DNA of 64,000 nucleotides from Cristatella mucedo (taxonomy: Eukaryota; Bryozoa; Phylactolaemata; Cristatellidae). A program made the position numbers and the translations under genes. The DNA lies in the NCBI GenBank assembly GCA_009760855.2, contig WPIO01000001.1, positions 16,965,001 through 17,029,000 on the forward strand, in the 5' to 3' direction. The notes beneath the pieces were generated by a model. The model saw only the letters and a program-made list of their open reading frames with translations. It was not told the origin of the DNA and made no database searches. Below, piece after piece: positions 45,475 to 56,890 of this stretch; the stretch's first letter is position 1, and each line of letters opens with the position of its first letter.

Positions 45475-46455
45475 AAATTCTCAACCCAACGACAGTTTCT
45501 ATCGCCGAGTTGAAGATAGTTGCACAGTTAAAATCATCCGGAAACTTTAGTGATAACCGCTTTGCTTAAGCACAATCATACACGCCAGCTTAAAGTGGCG
45601 GAACAGCTTTCCAGTGGCTGATCATAATTTGGTCGAATTTTACATAAAAGGGATTTAAAATGGTCACGCTTGTTAGCACTATTGACATAACCGGGTAGCA
45701 GCGATTTTCCCTAGCGAGGATGCTGGTGCATCACCTCTTTGGTTGATGCATGTTACTGAAAGCTGTATAAGATTGGATTTTTCTCAGATGGGATGTCTGC
45801 TTGAGCGAAAAAAAATTTAGCCAGATTAAGCACACAAATGACCAGATATGCTATTAAAGATCTGGCAAAGAGCTCTTAGTTATTTTTGACTACACACTCA
45901 GTGCACTTTCTTGGAGAGCTACCTCCCGTGCAGGTATCAGAACTTGACTCACTGTACGACGCACAGTCTCTGTACTGTACTGAATGCTACCATAAAACGA
46001 AGGTAAAACTGAATAAACATCTTAACCTCCAGGAGCATTAGGGAGAATATTCTTACTGCTGTTATTTGGTGCAGCTTATTCAAAGCCAAGTGCTCCAAGG
46101 CAATTGGAGAATTTGCCAAATGCCATTCCTCTGGCAGGTCATAAATATGACAGGGACCCGGTGTGTCTTTTGGACGCTGATAATTGCAATTGTGCTTTCT
46201 TTTTCCAGGGTCACGGGCATAGCTATTCGTAGATTGGCTAGCATCCTTCAACATTTATTGACAGCTCAGTCATATTTTGTCAGGTATACCTGCTTTCCTG
46301 CACCGCAGGGATGCTGCTGGTAGCCTCGCGTTCTAGGCGACAACCCGAGCTTGAAATGTCATTATGATAGGGTTTTTAAATTTTACCACAGTATAAGGCT
46401 TCTATAAATATTTTTATAAGAGTGTACTGACATGGGGATAGGTATTTTCCAGTGC
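45475..46455. other. Unique sequence, nothing recognised
   Basis: Frames of up to 101 codons occur on both strands around 45949-46323 without recognisable domains. Confidence 0.45.
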
Positions 46456-46456
46456 T

Positions 46457-46598
46457 AATAATAATTCATTTATATAGCGCCCCAAGAGAACTTAATCTCT
46501 ATTCAGGCGCTTCACATTTGCCTCAGGGCTCGAGCCCACGACCTCAGTCAGACCTTGGTCGGGGCGAGCACCTTTACCGCTAGACCAAACCAGCTCCA
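46457..46598 (-). mobile_element. tRNA-derived SINE, subfamily SINE-1, full-length reference copy
   Basis: On minus: head GGAGCTGGTTTGGTCTAGCG with A box TGGTCTAGCGG (46577-46587), then B box GGGCTCGAGCCC (46526-46537), about 40 bases on as in a tRNA. The tail follows: AAGCGCCTGAATAGAGATTA, AGTTCTCTTGGGGCGCTATA, TAAATGAATTATTATTAGC. The tail block matches the end of LINE-A (47.8, 59.1 and 42.0 kb), including the ATT-type terminus. Such tail sharing is the classic mark of a SINE that borrows a partner LINE's reverse transcriptase. Confidence 0.9.
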
Positions 46599-46599
46599 C

Positions 46600-47750
46600 A
46601 GTGCTGTTGGTTTACGAATCCCCATCGGCTTGGCGAGACAACCAGGATAACAGTACTATTTCTAATCTGCAAGCACTTCCCGTTGTAAAACTTCCTGAGA
46701 CAAGTACTATGTGCTACCAGCCTTATACTCAAATACGTAGCGTCCAATGAAAGCACCGGGTTTTACCACCCAGAGAATCTCGTGTCTATAGTGGCAAGGC
46801 TGGAATTGCGATCATAGGATTGCTGGCTAGTTTTTATTTTCCATCTCATAGCAGGAGATAGAACCAAACCTTCGTCCATCATCATTTCGTTATTACTGAC
46901 TAACGGCAGCATGCTAAATAAGTCCAACTATGTCTGATATTAAATGTTCGCAGCTCCCTAATTGTAACAGCTAGGAATCAATTAAGCAATGATCCCTCTA
47001 TGGTCAAGGCGGCAATTAAGCCGAAGCCATGCAATAGGTGGTGAATATAGTGCTGTAGGAGCTGACCTTGGCATTTGAGATAAGTTGTGCGTCGCCTCAT
47101 TGAGCCTTACGAGAGTTTTTATACGTCGGGGCCGCTATTGAACTCCTGTAGCCCTCCGTCAGGGCCAAATTGACAACTCGACGCTATTGATACGAATTTT
47201 TGAAGTTAAACTATGTTCGCCCGTCGTTGCTGCCGTGTTCTGCTACTGTTGGCGTACCTGAATGCATCTCTGCTCTACCTTCGAGTCAAAAGCCGCCATT
47301 TCAAGGCTCAGAGCTTGACCGGCATGCCTCACGCTAGCGGGTTGACCAGAATTATATTTGCTATTAAGTTCTGTCTCACCACACCCGCATTTAGAACGAT
47401 AGCAATGCTCATATGTTTTACTGTCTTTTAATACAGCTATAGAGGTCAGACACCCCATATAAAAAAGTGCAACTTCTTAAATTATATTTAGCGCATATGC
47501 TTGATACCGATATATGCATATACTTACTTCTACGTATTCCTCGACCAAGCGGAATAGGAAGGTGCTTGGCTGGGGAGCTTTCTAGAGCCCGCATTGGAGT
47601 TCAAGGCGGCTTTTGATGCACATATAATAGCCATCACACTTTGTCTCACACAAACAGAAAAGGGGGAATAACTTCTGAACCGGAATCGGGAGAACTGTCA
47701 AGGAAGAAGATGGCTCGGAAAGGGTCATTTTAAGATGATATAAGGAGCTA
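46600..47750. other. Unique sequence, nothing recognised
   Basis: A short plus frame (47213-47431) has no recognisable domain. No repeat recognised. Confidence 0.45.
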
Positions 47751-47754
47751 GCAA

Positions 47755-49575
47755 TAATATTATCAAATAATAATACACTTTATGAAGCGCCCTCAGAAAA
47801 TTCAACCTCCTTCTGGGCAATTTTCATTTGCTGGAAAGGAAGCACGATCGAATGGTTAGCGGTTGCATGCTCAATAAACAACAAGAATAACAATATCAGG
47901 GGTGACATGCACAGCTTCAGCATGCAAGCATGGGTAGTGGCAGCATGCACAGTTTCAGCGCCCAACACCTCATAAAGGTCGAATTATAGAGACCCCACTA
48001 AATGCTGTCCTAAATAGGTGTGTTCTTAAGTTCTTTTTAAATGTCGTCAAGTCAGTGGATGTTCTGACGCAAGTCGGGAGTGAGCTCATGGCTTTGGGAG
48101 CATACAAGCTAAATGCACGGTCTCCAAAAAATTTCAGGTTTGTACGAGGTATTGGTAAACTGTTGGATTCCGAAAAGCGGGTGGTACGATGTTTGCCCTG
48201 GTGGGGAAGTAAATCTGAGAGATAGGCTGGAGCCAAAGAATGAAGTGACCTAAAAGTGAGTGACAAAACTTTGAAGTTGATCCGTTGCTTGACTAGTAGC
48301 CAGTGCAGGTCGGCGAGAAGTGGAGTAATGTGGCAACTGCGACGCTCACGACAGACAAGCCTAGCTGCCGAGTTTTGCACCAGCTGCGATCGCCTGATCG
48401 CACATGCTGGTAGGCCAGTAAGCAGTGAGTTGCAGAAGTCGAGACGAGATGTCACGAATGCATGGACCAACTTAGTCGTGGTATCCTTATCAAAACAAGC
48501 CCGAATTTTAGCAATGTTATTAAGCAGAAAATAGGCAGATTTGACTGTGGAGCTGATATGGTCGTCTAACGAGAGGTCAGTTAGAAAAAAGGACACCTAG
48601 ATTTCGAGCTGATTCAGCAGGAGATATGCTGGAAGAGCCAATTTTGAGCGTCAGCCTTCCCAATTTCTGAATCACACTGGGTTTGCCCATAACTAGTAAG
48701 TTAGTTTGATCATCATTAAGTTGTAGAAAATTTGTTGCCATCCATGTGCGGATGTCATCAATACATGCAGCAAGTGAGTTGAGAGAATTCGAGGTGCTAA
48801 TGGCAAATTATTGATGTTAGTTTTGTATGGCAGCAAAAGGTCAATGCGTCGTAGAAGCAGGGCAGCGGGAATAGGGTCCAAACAACTAGTTGTCGTCTTT
48901 GATTGGGATATGAGTTTCAGGACGACGTCACTAGTGACCTCTTTGAATGTAGACATTGAGGTGCTGCATGTAATTGAGGGACAGCATTCTAGGGGGAATG
49001 CTGCCATCTTAGGATAGACTCCCTGGTCTTGTCTATCCTGTTGACAAAGAAGCTAGAACAGCGATCAGCTAGGTCGTCACAGGGATCGTTACGTAAGGAG
49101 CTAACCTGGGAGTGGTTGAAGAGATGATTTGTCGTCGACATAAGCTTTTATGGATAGTGTATTGGTGATACAACAATTTTTTTTATAGAAGTTGGACTTT
49201 GCCTCTTTTAGGATCAATTGGTACGATATACAATAGTCCTGCATGCCCGTCGATGGACATTCAGTCCTGATCTTTTCTTTATACTTTTTCAAGCTTGTGC
49301 TTGGTAGACCTAGCTAGTTTAATGTCTGTAGTAAATTATAGGCCGTCTGGACAAAGGCGTACAGTGAGCTTTTTCAGGTGCTAGTTTCGTGTTATATCAA
49401 TCTACCAATGATGATGGGTCGGAATAGGGATTGAGCAGAAGAGGCGAAACAGATATCCTCGCAAGGACAGCATCGATGTCAAGGGTCATTCGGTTTCGTG
49501 ACTCACAGGTGATTTTAGAGGAGCAGGAGGGCACACATTGTAGACTGAATGAGATCTGCATGTGGTGAGATAAGC
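47755..49575 (-). mobile_element. LINE-A copy, longest in window, internally deleted
   Basis: Read on minus from high to low coordinates. 49300-49520 gives endonuclease-to-RT linker residues (PLLLNPYSDPSSLVD, YNTKLAPEKAHCTPLS). 49101-49292 gives KKYKEKIRTECPSTGMQDY. 48840-48990 gives the RT entry block FKEVTSDVVLKLISQSKTTT, SCLDPIPAALLL. The frame then jumps to sequence that normally follows the catalytic box (ACIDDIRTWMATNF-like, with a frameshift), so the RT catalytic core is deleted near 48800. 47970-48596 is an open 208-codon frame for the RT C-terminal region, from LTDLSLDDHI through HWLLVKQRINFKVLSLTFR to FKKNLRTHLFRTAF. The 3' untranslated tail and (ATT)-type end follow to 47755. Jockey/CR1/L2/Rex1-type superfamily; inactive. 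Confidence 0.9.
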
Positions 49576-49609
49576 AGGATTTGGTAATAAATAAAGTCTA
49601 TCATGACAG

Positions 49610-50545
49610 GGCCTATGTGCCGGTTCTCCTAGATTTCTCTATATCATTGAACGCAATTGACCCCCAGATCCGACTGGAACGTCTTTCGACTTGCCTATGA
49701 ACTACTGATGTGGTGATCAACTTGGTTAGGTACTGCCTCAACAAGATATGTCAATTTGAAGATACAACTACCTGTCTTATCGGGAAAACTTTTAAATTAT
49801 GATACAAAATGGGTTTCGATCGTAGATCTTCTATTGTCACTATTTAGACCCTCCCTTTGGCCGGTGTGTACATCAAACATAATCTTGTCGGCCGCCTCCA
49901 ACCCGAAGAAACTAAACTCTACCTATCCTTGGACCTTTCAAGTCCCAGTACTTTATCTGGATAATCTAGCTTTTCTGTGGTCTGCATCGCTGAAATTCAC
50001 TCTTGGATAGTTTCTAATTGTCCAAATATTTTCGATGAGAAGAATAAATTGATAGCTGTGGTTGAACTTAGCTGCATCCATAAGTTGGAACATATCCCCT
50101 TCAAGATATAGCCTTATCTAGCGCTACTCCAGCAACGTTGCCCGTCATCTTAGCGTGTCTAAAAAAACTACTCGCCATCAGATTAGCATACTGCCCCCAT
50201 TCTCAATCCGTGTGAATATCGTGTGTATATCAAGCAACAAATTAGCTCCGAGCTTTTATCATCTGCCTGCACAGGTTGCTTCACTCGCTTGAACCATTTT
50301 AATCATCCAACCTCCTTGTTCCTCCAGCTTGATGTAGCACCTCCTCGGCTTCCAGGTATCTTTCCGTTTCCCGACTCAGTTAAAATCTGCTGTTGGTAGA
50401 ACCTCAGTTAGCACGCACCCTGAATCTGCAGCTCGCTTGTGAACATAGTTACCAACTGCGTTGACTGTGCATGAGTATAAGTCTTAGCTAAAGACGCACC
50501 TGTTCTTCTTAGCCTTCCTTTCTTCCACTTGTCTTGTTTGTTGCC
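49610..50545 (+). mobile_element. Decayed LINE RT fragment (core to C-terminus)
   Basis: Plus-strand pieces in order: VPVLLDFSISLNAIDPQIRL and ERLSTCL near 49615-49700 (the 'LLDLSAAFDTIDH..LL.RL' RT motif); KLYLSLDLSSPSTLSG near 49910-49960 (after the lost YADD box); CIAEIHSWIVSNC near 49980-50015; APSFYHLPAQVASLA near 50250-50300; and KTHLFFL near 50490-50510. Stops and shifts throughout. It is head-to-head with the minus LINE-A copy just upstream. Family assignment is uncertain. Confidence 0.65.
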
Positions 50546-50639
50546 GTATTTATCGTATGCTTGCTTGTGCATTATGCTGTGCATATGACTAACTAAGGGG
50601 AGGGTTCGGAGGTCCTACGAAAAGAGCAGTGTGTTTTCT

Positions 50640-51165
50640 TTTTCGTGCTTACCCTAGAGCACGAATTCTTGTCACCAGCTTGTGGCTATTACTGGTTTTG
50701 CGACGAGCAGTTGAGGACACCAACCGTATCGAATCCAAGTTTTTTCATTTACCTCTAGGTCCATTTATTTGTTTGGCACCAGCCTACCTATATGAACTAC
50801 TTCCAAATCAGGCTAGGCATTTGAAAAAACCCTCTTCTAACTCAAGTTGTTTCACGTGCCTCAACCGACCTTAAATCGGGTGGAGACCGTGAATTGCGTT
50901 GAGTTACGCTCAAGCACCAAACTGAATCCTTACTGATGCCATGGTACATTCTATACAAAACCTAAAATGAACCTGCTTCTCAGAGAATTTGATGAATTCA
51001 TGTGAATCCCATTTCTGTGTTTATGCGTGCTGACGATTCATGTCTTATTGCAAACCATATTTACGTAGTTCTATAACTTACTTATGTAATGTCCCCGGAA
51101 TGAGATTTAGCTTTCTGACGGCGAAATAGAAATGCCTTAGTATTGTTATTATTATTATAATTAAA
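50640..51165 (+). mobile_element. Decayed LINE 3' fragment with (TTA)n tail
   Basis: SLWLLLVLRRAVEDTNRIES, then PFICLAPAYLYELLPNQARH, matches the 'LHWLPV..RI ... LAPAYLSELLPNQAR' block of LINE polymerases (50680-50820). KSGGDREL at about 50876 is the 'K.FGDRAFS' block with a shift. The 3' end carries CCCCGGAATGAGATTTAGCT and finishes TATTGTTATTATTATTATAA near 51145-51165. The GGAATGAGATTTAG block is shared with 10.6 kb. Confidence 0.7.
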
Positions 51166-51279
51166 AACAGGGCAATGGATTTTGAGTCTTATACTGAGCT
51201 TGACTTATCTAACTGCTACTAGCTATTTTCCACCACGTGCTACCGGGCATAACTTGCCAGGGTATTTAGTAGCAATGCA

Positions 51280-51550
51280 AGTGCGGTGGGCATGGAAAAT
51301 ACACAAATTTATGCCATTTTATGCTGACTACAAACATAATCGTATGCAGAAGCGAGATGTATGCCGGCTAGAGGACCAATTTGTAATGGCACCACTGAGC
51401 AGCAGTTTTTACTCCTCTTTAATGGATCAAAATCACAATTCCTTCAGCGCATCATACTGATCTTATCTGACGAAGATCGGACATCAAATAATGTACCCTG
51501 GTGGTTTAACGTTAATGCGATGGGAGCTAGATCTTCCCACAGCTTATAAG
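51280..51550 (+). mobile_element. Possible LINE RT core fragment
   Basis: KFMPFYADYKHN at about 51308-51345 resembles an RT catalytic box with the second aspartate lost. EQQFLLLFNGSKSQFLQR at about 51390-51445 resembles the following 'KTE.LLFGSKSQL' stretch. The frame between them is shifted. The match is short and from memory. Confidence 0.4.
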
Positions 51551-51559
51551 CCGTCTTAG

Positions 51560-52485
51560 AAAATATCATGCTATGAGCTACAATTCCTTAACCGCAGCGA
51601 ACTCTAGGAGCTAGCGCTCGTAGGACAGCTTGGTTGACAGAAGCTAACACATGTTTCCGGCAGCTGCAGCTGAGCTAGAAAGCTGCCGTCATAAGGATTG
51701 TTAGGTGTTGCATTTCCTAAAACGGCTAAGTCAAGCGTATAACAAGAAAACCTACTTAATTATCTTTTTCAACTATTTCCAAGAGTAACTAACTTGAAAA
51801 ACCGGCTACAAATAATTATCAATGATATCTAAATTTCTTAGGTTTGGCATCGAGTGCAGCACAGCTTATGGAAAGAACCGAGGTCGTAAGGCAAGGTGGA
51901 TCTAAGATTCACTAGATTTTCTAAAAGAGCACTCCTTAATCGGGAAGGTACCCAAAGATTATATTCTCAAACATGATTTTATACATCCAAAGCGTTTGCA
52001 TTTGAGGAGTTAGTGCAAGCTGTACATTGGCTATTCGACACAATTTGTTGCTAAGCTTTCTATTTTTTTATGTAGTGTAAAAATTGATCTGCAAAAAGCA
52101 TGAACTTGAAGAATTAGCTTTTTGCAAGAGGAGCAGTGAGAACATTATCAAAGCGGTTGCTAGCCGGGCGTGACATGGGGAGGGTGTACGATTGGTCGAT
52201 CGGGGATTTCCGGTTGCACAAAACTAGACTGCCAATTTTAAACAAAGCCCGAGAAGGACTGAAGCCCCTCGTACCGTCGAATTGGTAAGCTTGCGTTTAG
52301 CACCACATTGACGTACGCAACTGACAGTAAATTTATCTGAAATAATTTTATTATTTTAAGCATTCGTAAATCGTGAGAGAATCCAAAAAAACAGTCCCTG
52401 AATACTAAGTCGACTTGCAGCTTGAGTCTTCTAGGGTAACGGAACTTTAGTCCTGCAAAGGATAGCAGGGGTGAAGAAGGCAATT
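51560..52485. other. AT-rich unique sequence, nothing recognised
   Basis: No open frame of note and no repeat recognised. Confidence 0.5.
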
Positions 52486-52489
52486 ATGA

Positions 52490-52875
52490 GCGACAGCAGT
52501 GGTGGCGGCGGTGGCGGCACCGGCAGCAGCAGCGGGAGATGCACGAGAGGCAGCAGCAGCAGAAGCAGGTGCAGGCGCTGGCAGGAGCAGCGGTGGCAGT
52601 AGCAGAGGTAGCAGCAGGAGTGGCAGCAGCAGTAGCGGCGGTGGCGCTGGTGGCTGCGTTGGCGGCACCAGCAGCAGCATGAGTAAACGTACGAGCAGAA
52701 GCACAGACAGGAGCAGGAGCAGGGACAGTAATCAAAACAGCAGGACCAGGAACATGAGCAGCAGGAGCAGGAGCAGGTGCAGGAGGAGGAACAAAAGCAG
52801 CAGGAGCAGGACCGGCCGGAGCAACACGAGCAGGAGTAGGAGCAGGAGGAGCAGCACAAGTAGGCAGGCGCCTGT
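52490..52875. repeat. Imperfect (GCAGGA)n-like minisatellite, low complexity
   Basis: About 385 bases made of GCAGCA, GGAGCA, GGTGGC and AGCAGG units, progressively diverged. It is open in several frames on both strands, including a 134-codon Ser/Arg-rich plus frame (52499-52903) and Cys/Ser- or Ala/Pro-rich minus frames. Openness in many frames at once is what hexamer-based simple sequence gives. A true Ser/Arg-rich exon cannot be excluded, but nothing flanking supports it. Confidence 0.7.
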
Positions 52876-52879
52876 CCGA

Positions 52880-55800
52880 GACTCGAGCGCCTCGGAGGGT
52901 TAGTGTAGCCACTGGTGGCGCGACACAAAGGAATCAAGCTGGTGAATAAAACGCATTAAGGAAGGCTTAAGAGACAAGTTGTTTGCTGACAAGAGTTTGG
53001 TGGGTCGAGTGCTTGCAGAGAAGGATTAGTTCTTGCCGAGTATTTGCCCTGCCCAAGCTGAAAAGAAAGCAGCACTGTGGCGAAATGCCCACCTCAATTG
53101 GCCCGCACTGCAATAGCACACCACTTTATCCAGAGCTAAGCAGAAACCGCGAAAATACTTCAGATTCTTTTGTGCTGCCGCCGATAAAAATGGAGCCCTT
53201 TAAAAGAGAGCCTAGACCGAGATTTGGATGCCGAGACCAGGTCGCTGATGTACGGCTTCAGCTCCCTCGGCAAACCCTATGGTACGCGTTTATCCCTAAA
53301 TCATACAAGCAAGTGCTCAGTCGATACATTTATCTCACATGTAAAAATTAACCTACGTCTGCCCAGCCCGAGGCTTTTGCACAAGCAATCGTGAAAGTTG
53401 CAGCTTAGGTCAAAACAGTAGATCGCGTTGACATTCAATGGGGAGGGAGAATAATGCCACCTAAAAGGGCAGCTCTGATATATTCTAGACCCTCATCTAA
53501 CCAGTTCAAATCCCTCTCGCCTTAGGCTGACATAGGCTAATTAATCCTACTGAATTGATCACAGTATTGATTAGTGACCAGTGACCATGGACCCTTGGCG
53601 GAGTGAGAAGCAATACACTAGGGATGCCACACGGAGCAGCCGTGCAAGTGGGAGTGAATGCTAATGCCCCTTGGAATCTGCCTGAAAGGGTAAGCCAGCT
53701 GCCTTGCTCCGGATACGCCCTATCCAGCCTTCCAATGGGTAGTTTTCCTGCAAGGTCAAGGCTTAGTCCAAAGTCCAGTTCATTGCTATAGTTCTGAACG
53801 AAACTTGAAGTGGCCACTGATTGGTGCAAAATGTTTTCGCTGTGAACATGAAACATGGTCTCAAGAAATAGTGTCATAGTTTTTCCCGAGAGAGACCACC
53901 GTGGCACTAATGCGAGCTATTGAGCTATCTACCAGTCGTGTCAAGTATTTCTTTAACTAGGTGGGAACCTGTCAAAAAAACAGCGCCACAAGTTCATTCT
54001 AGTAAAAATTTGGGATGCATTGTGGGGGTTGTAGGATTCAATTAGTAGCCGATCTCAGATCTTGAACAATTTGATATACTAGCTAAAAATATGGAAATGT
54101 ATTTCTTATTCATTCTCAAATTCATAAGGCGTTTTTCAAACAACCTTAACATTTTTACGCAGGATCTAAATTTGCTCACCGTGAAGTTGAGCACCACTGC
54201 TAAAAAGTAAAAAAAATTCAGTACCTTAGAACTCTGCTCGAAGTGCTGGTCGTACATGCTGCAACGAACGCACATGAAACCGCGACGTTTTACTCCACTC
54301 CTTACGCTGCAAGTACAGGACTCACATCAGTGCTTATACTTGCCGAAGAAGGTTAATATTGGTGAATAAGTGAACGTTTAGGTGCTGTACCAATGCTCAC
54401 TAGTACACAAGCCATTGTGGAACCCAGAAGGAACGAAGAGCACCCTCGACCTTAAGGTAACAGGTCTAAATTCATTGAATAGACAAGTCTAATCGACGGC
54501 AACGGTGGATTAAATGCATCCAGCAACAGCAGTGGTGCACAGCAACTCTTGAACGACGCCCAGCGCACCGCTGGAATGCTGACTAGCTCAGAGTTTCGGA
54601 TGCAACTTCAGGTTGGCACAGAGCCTGAAGCTTAACTGTTGTCTGGCTCAAAGCCAAGAGCAAAAGTGACTTAGTATTGCATGAATCCGGCGTTTTCACC
54701 TCGCAACCCTGGATTATGCCATAAATGGCTACCAGTCATTAAAGTTCCGGAACATGGAAAAACCTTCGGTCGTCAAAAACTGAATTATCTAGCCCGCCAC
54801 CACTTTGATTTGCAAACTAAATAGGAAGACACAATTTAAATGACGACCAGACTTTTATCATACCATACATTTATTTACGAGGCTTTCTATTAAGGCCTCG
54901 AGTTGATCACAAAGCCGTCTATAAGTGATCTCCAAAACACATATTGCACATTCCTAAAAATAAAGCTATGCCAGCTAATCTACAACGCCTCACTTGAACC
55001 CACCGAGGCAAGATGCGATTACATTTCCATGTAGAAACCTGAAATTAATCTACTATGCAAAATGTACGTCTATGTAAAGAAGTGGGGTGAGCTGGTCTAC
55101 TTGGCCGATCAAAAATTCGTTAAAGCAGGAATATTAAACCAATTTTAGCAGTCAATGCACTCATCTAAAGGTCCACAGCCAATCTGCATTATGTGATAGG
55201 CAATGCCTAAAATGATTATTATCAAGCGTATAGTATTATTTATAAATATCAAAGTACACTATGTATTTTGTATTTTGCCGCTAATCTATGGTTATAGAAG
55301 AGGTAGAACAGAGGGGTTAGCTTTGGATTTTCTAGGCATTTATTTTACCACAATTAAGTCACTATGTGTTGCACGATTGCCCTCTTTCACTATGCAATGC
55401 CGCCTGCAGCTAAGATAAAAACTCTGCGAAAGAATACAGCAGGAAGGTTAATCTGAAAATCTTGACAACATGGATAGTTTCATTTTCTTTTCAAGTGAAA
55501 ACCGAAACAGTAGGAACCCACACGGCTGAATTAACTAGATTTTTCAGATCAATATTAATAAAATAACCCGATGTAACCATCTTGAAGGAGGTTCAAGGAA
55601 ATGCTGAAGCCCAATACTATCTGAGGCAGCCGTACAGGGAGATGTGCGATCTAATGTTTCTAATGATTCTAGTGTTATTTACATACAATACTATCTATGC
55701 TCCAAGCCTAATTTTAAAATTAAATTAAATAAATCTAAGGACAGGCTTACGGTGTTGTTAAAGCCTTACCTCATGGACCGTCATCATCCGAACAACTTTT

Positions 55801-56470
55801 TAATCTCACTAAATTGCCTTAAAAGACGTGCAGTGTAGCAGGGGCTATCATTTAATTTCTGTTAAGCTATTTTTCAATGCTTTTCTCTTGAGCTACTTTT
55901 ACATTTTATGCATCAATCTACCATGTACGACTATATAAATGAACTGTACTTATATGTACGGTACTTATAGAACTCATTGGTTTTACTTATGGATTTTAAG
56001 GCCTACACGGCTTTCGGTCCTGCTATTTTTATCTTTAAGCTATAGTCTTGACCTTAAACCACATGTCAGTGCACCAAGAGTCATTGTTGAGCTGATGAGA
56101 GATCTCCCAAGCTTCGTTCGTTCTCTATTGGGTTGAATTTAATTTTACCTAAGCCCAATGCGAAAAGAAAGAACAGTAGTTACAGTAGCTCGGCCCCTCG
56201 GTCGGACCCTCGTGAATCTCCTCGGACGCACCGCCTCGATGTGAGCCGACTTTCAGAGGTGAACCCTCTCAGAGAGTGCTGACCCTACTAGGTACCATTG
56301 AAGATTGTAGACTTTCAGGGGACAATATGCAAGCTAAAAGTCTGATAAATAATTTTGTGAGAGTCAAAGCCTGAGTGAGCTTTATATAGAGCTAGTTTTG
56401 ATTTTTTTTAATGCAACTCGGGCTTTTTTTGTTAATCATCACCGAGCGGAGTTCGCGGTTTCGAGATTTC
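52880..56470. other. AT-rich unique sequence, no gene recognised
   Basis: Frames of 122 (plus, 52983-53351) and 133 codons (minus, 53506-53907) lack recognisable domains. Nothing else of note was seen by eye over this 3.6 kb. Confidence 0.45.
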
Positions 56471-56474
56471 ATGA

Positions 56475-56600
56475 TTTGGAGGTCACAAACTGGAGCTAAC
56501 ATTCTGGGGTCATAATCTGTGGGTCGCAAACTGAAGGCTCATTATCTGGGGTCATAGTCAGGGGGTTATGACCCGGTGTCATTATCAAGGATCGTAGCGA
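56475..56600. repeat. Degenerate short tandem repeat around GGGGTCATAATCTG
   Basis: Repeated units of about 20-25 bases: GGAGGTCACAAACTGGAG, CTGGGGTCATAATCTGTG, GGGTCGCAAACTGAAGG, CTGGGGTCATAGTCAGG. They form four to five diverged tandem copies on plus. Confidence 0.6.
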
Positions 56601-56734
56601 CAGAGACAATTTTTCGCAGCAGTCCTTGATTACTGCGCCCCCTGGAAAAATGCTGCAAGCTTGCGTGTTTATGTTAATTGGGAGATTTATTGCGGCATAA
56701 GAGAGTTTTTAGCTAATATCCCTCGTGCTGTCAG

Positions 56735-56890
56735 TGGGGTAAACAGAATTACCCGCTGGAAGACATGAATCTGCAATCTGGGCTGTTAAGTGCAAGCGCT
56801 TGACCAGTGAAATTCGACGAACTTCGGTGTTCGAGAGCACCGACTCTCAAGCTCTCATGGCGGCAAGACAAAGGGCAACCTCCTTGAGTA
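56735..56890 (-). mobile_element. Possible tRNA-like SINE of a third type, copy 2
   Basis: ATCTGGGCTGTTAAGTGCAAG (read on plus, near 56776) parallels the stretch at about 40480. On minus a TGGTCAAGCGCTTGCACTTA part lies where a tRNA A-box arm would be. CGACGAACTTCGGTGTTCGAG and GAGAGTCGGTGCTCTCGAAC mark a small hairpin at its 5' side. Weak. Confidence 0.25.

Noticed and set aside
46526-46587. Functional tRNA genes at the A/B-box pairs (11.7, 19.7, 20.4, 41.9, 46.5 kb)
   Set aside because: Acceptor stems are not conserved, and the copies share bodies and LINE-like tails, so they are SINEs.
52499-52903. SR-type splicing-factor exon
   Set aside because: Hexamer simple sequence open in multiple frames on both strands, with no RRM or flanking exon.
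53483-53530. B-box-like GTTCAAATCCC as another SINE
   Set aside because: No A box at tRNA spacing and no match to the SINE bodies in the window.
56475-56600. CRISPR-like spaced repeats
   Set aside because: Units are diverged, directly tandem and without constant repeats or spacers; the context is an animal genome.
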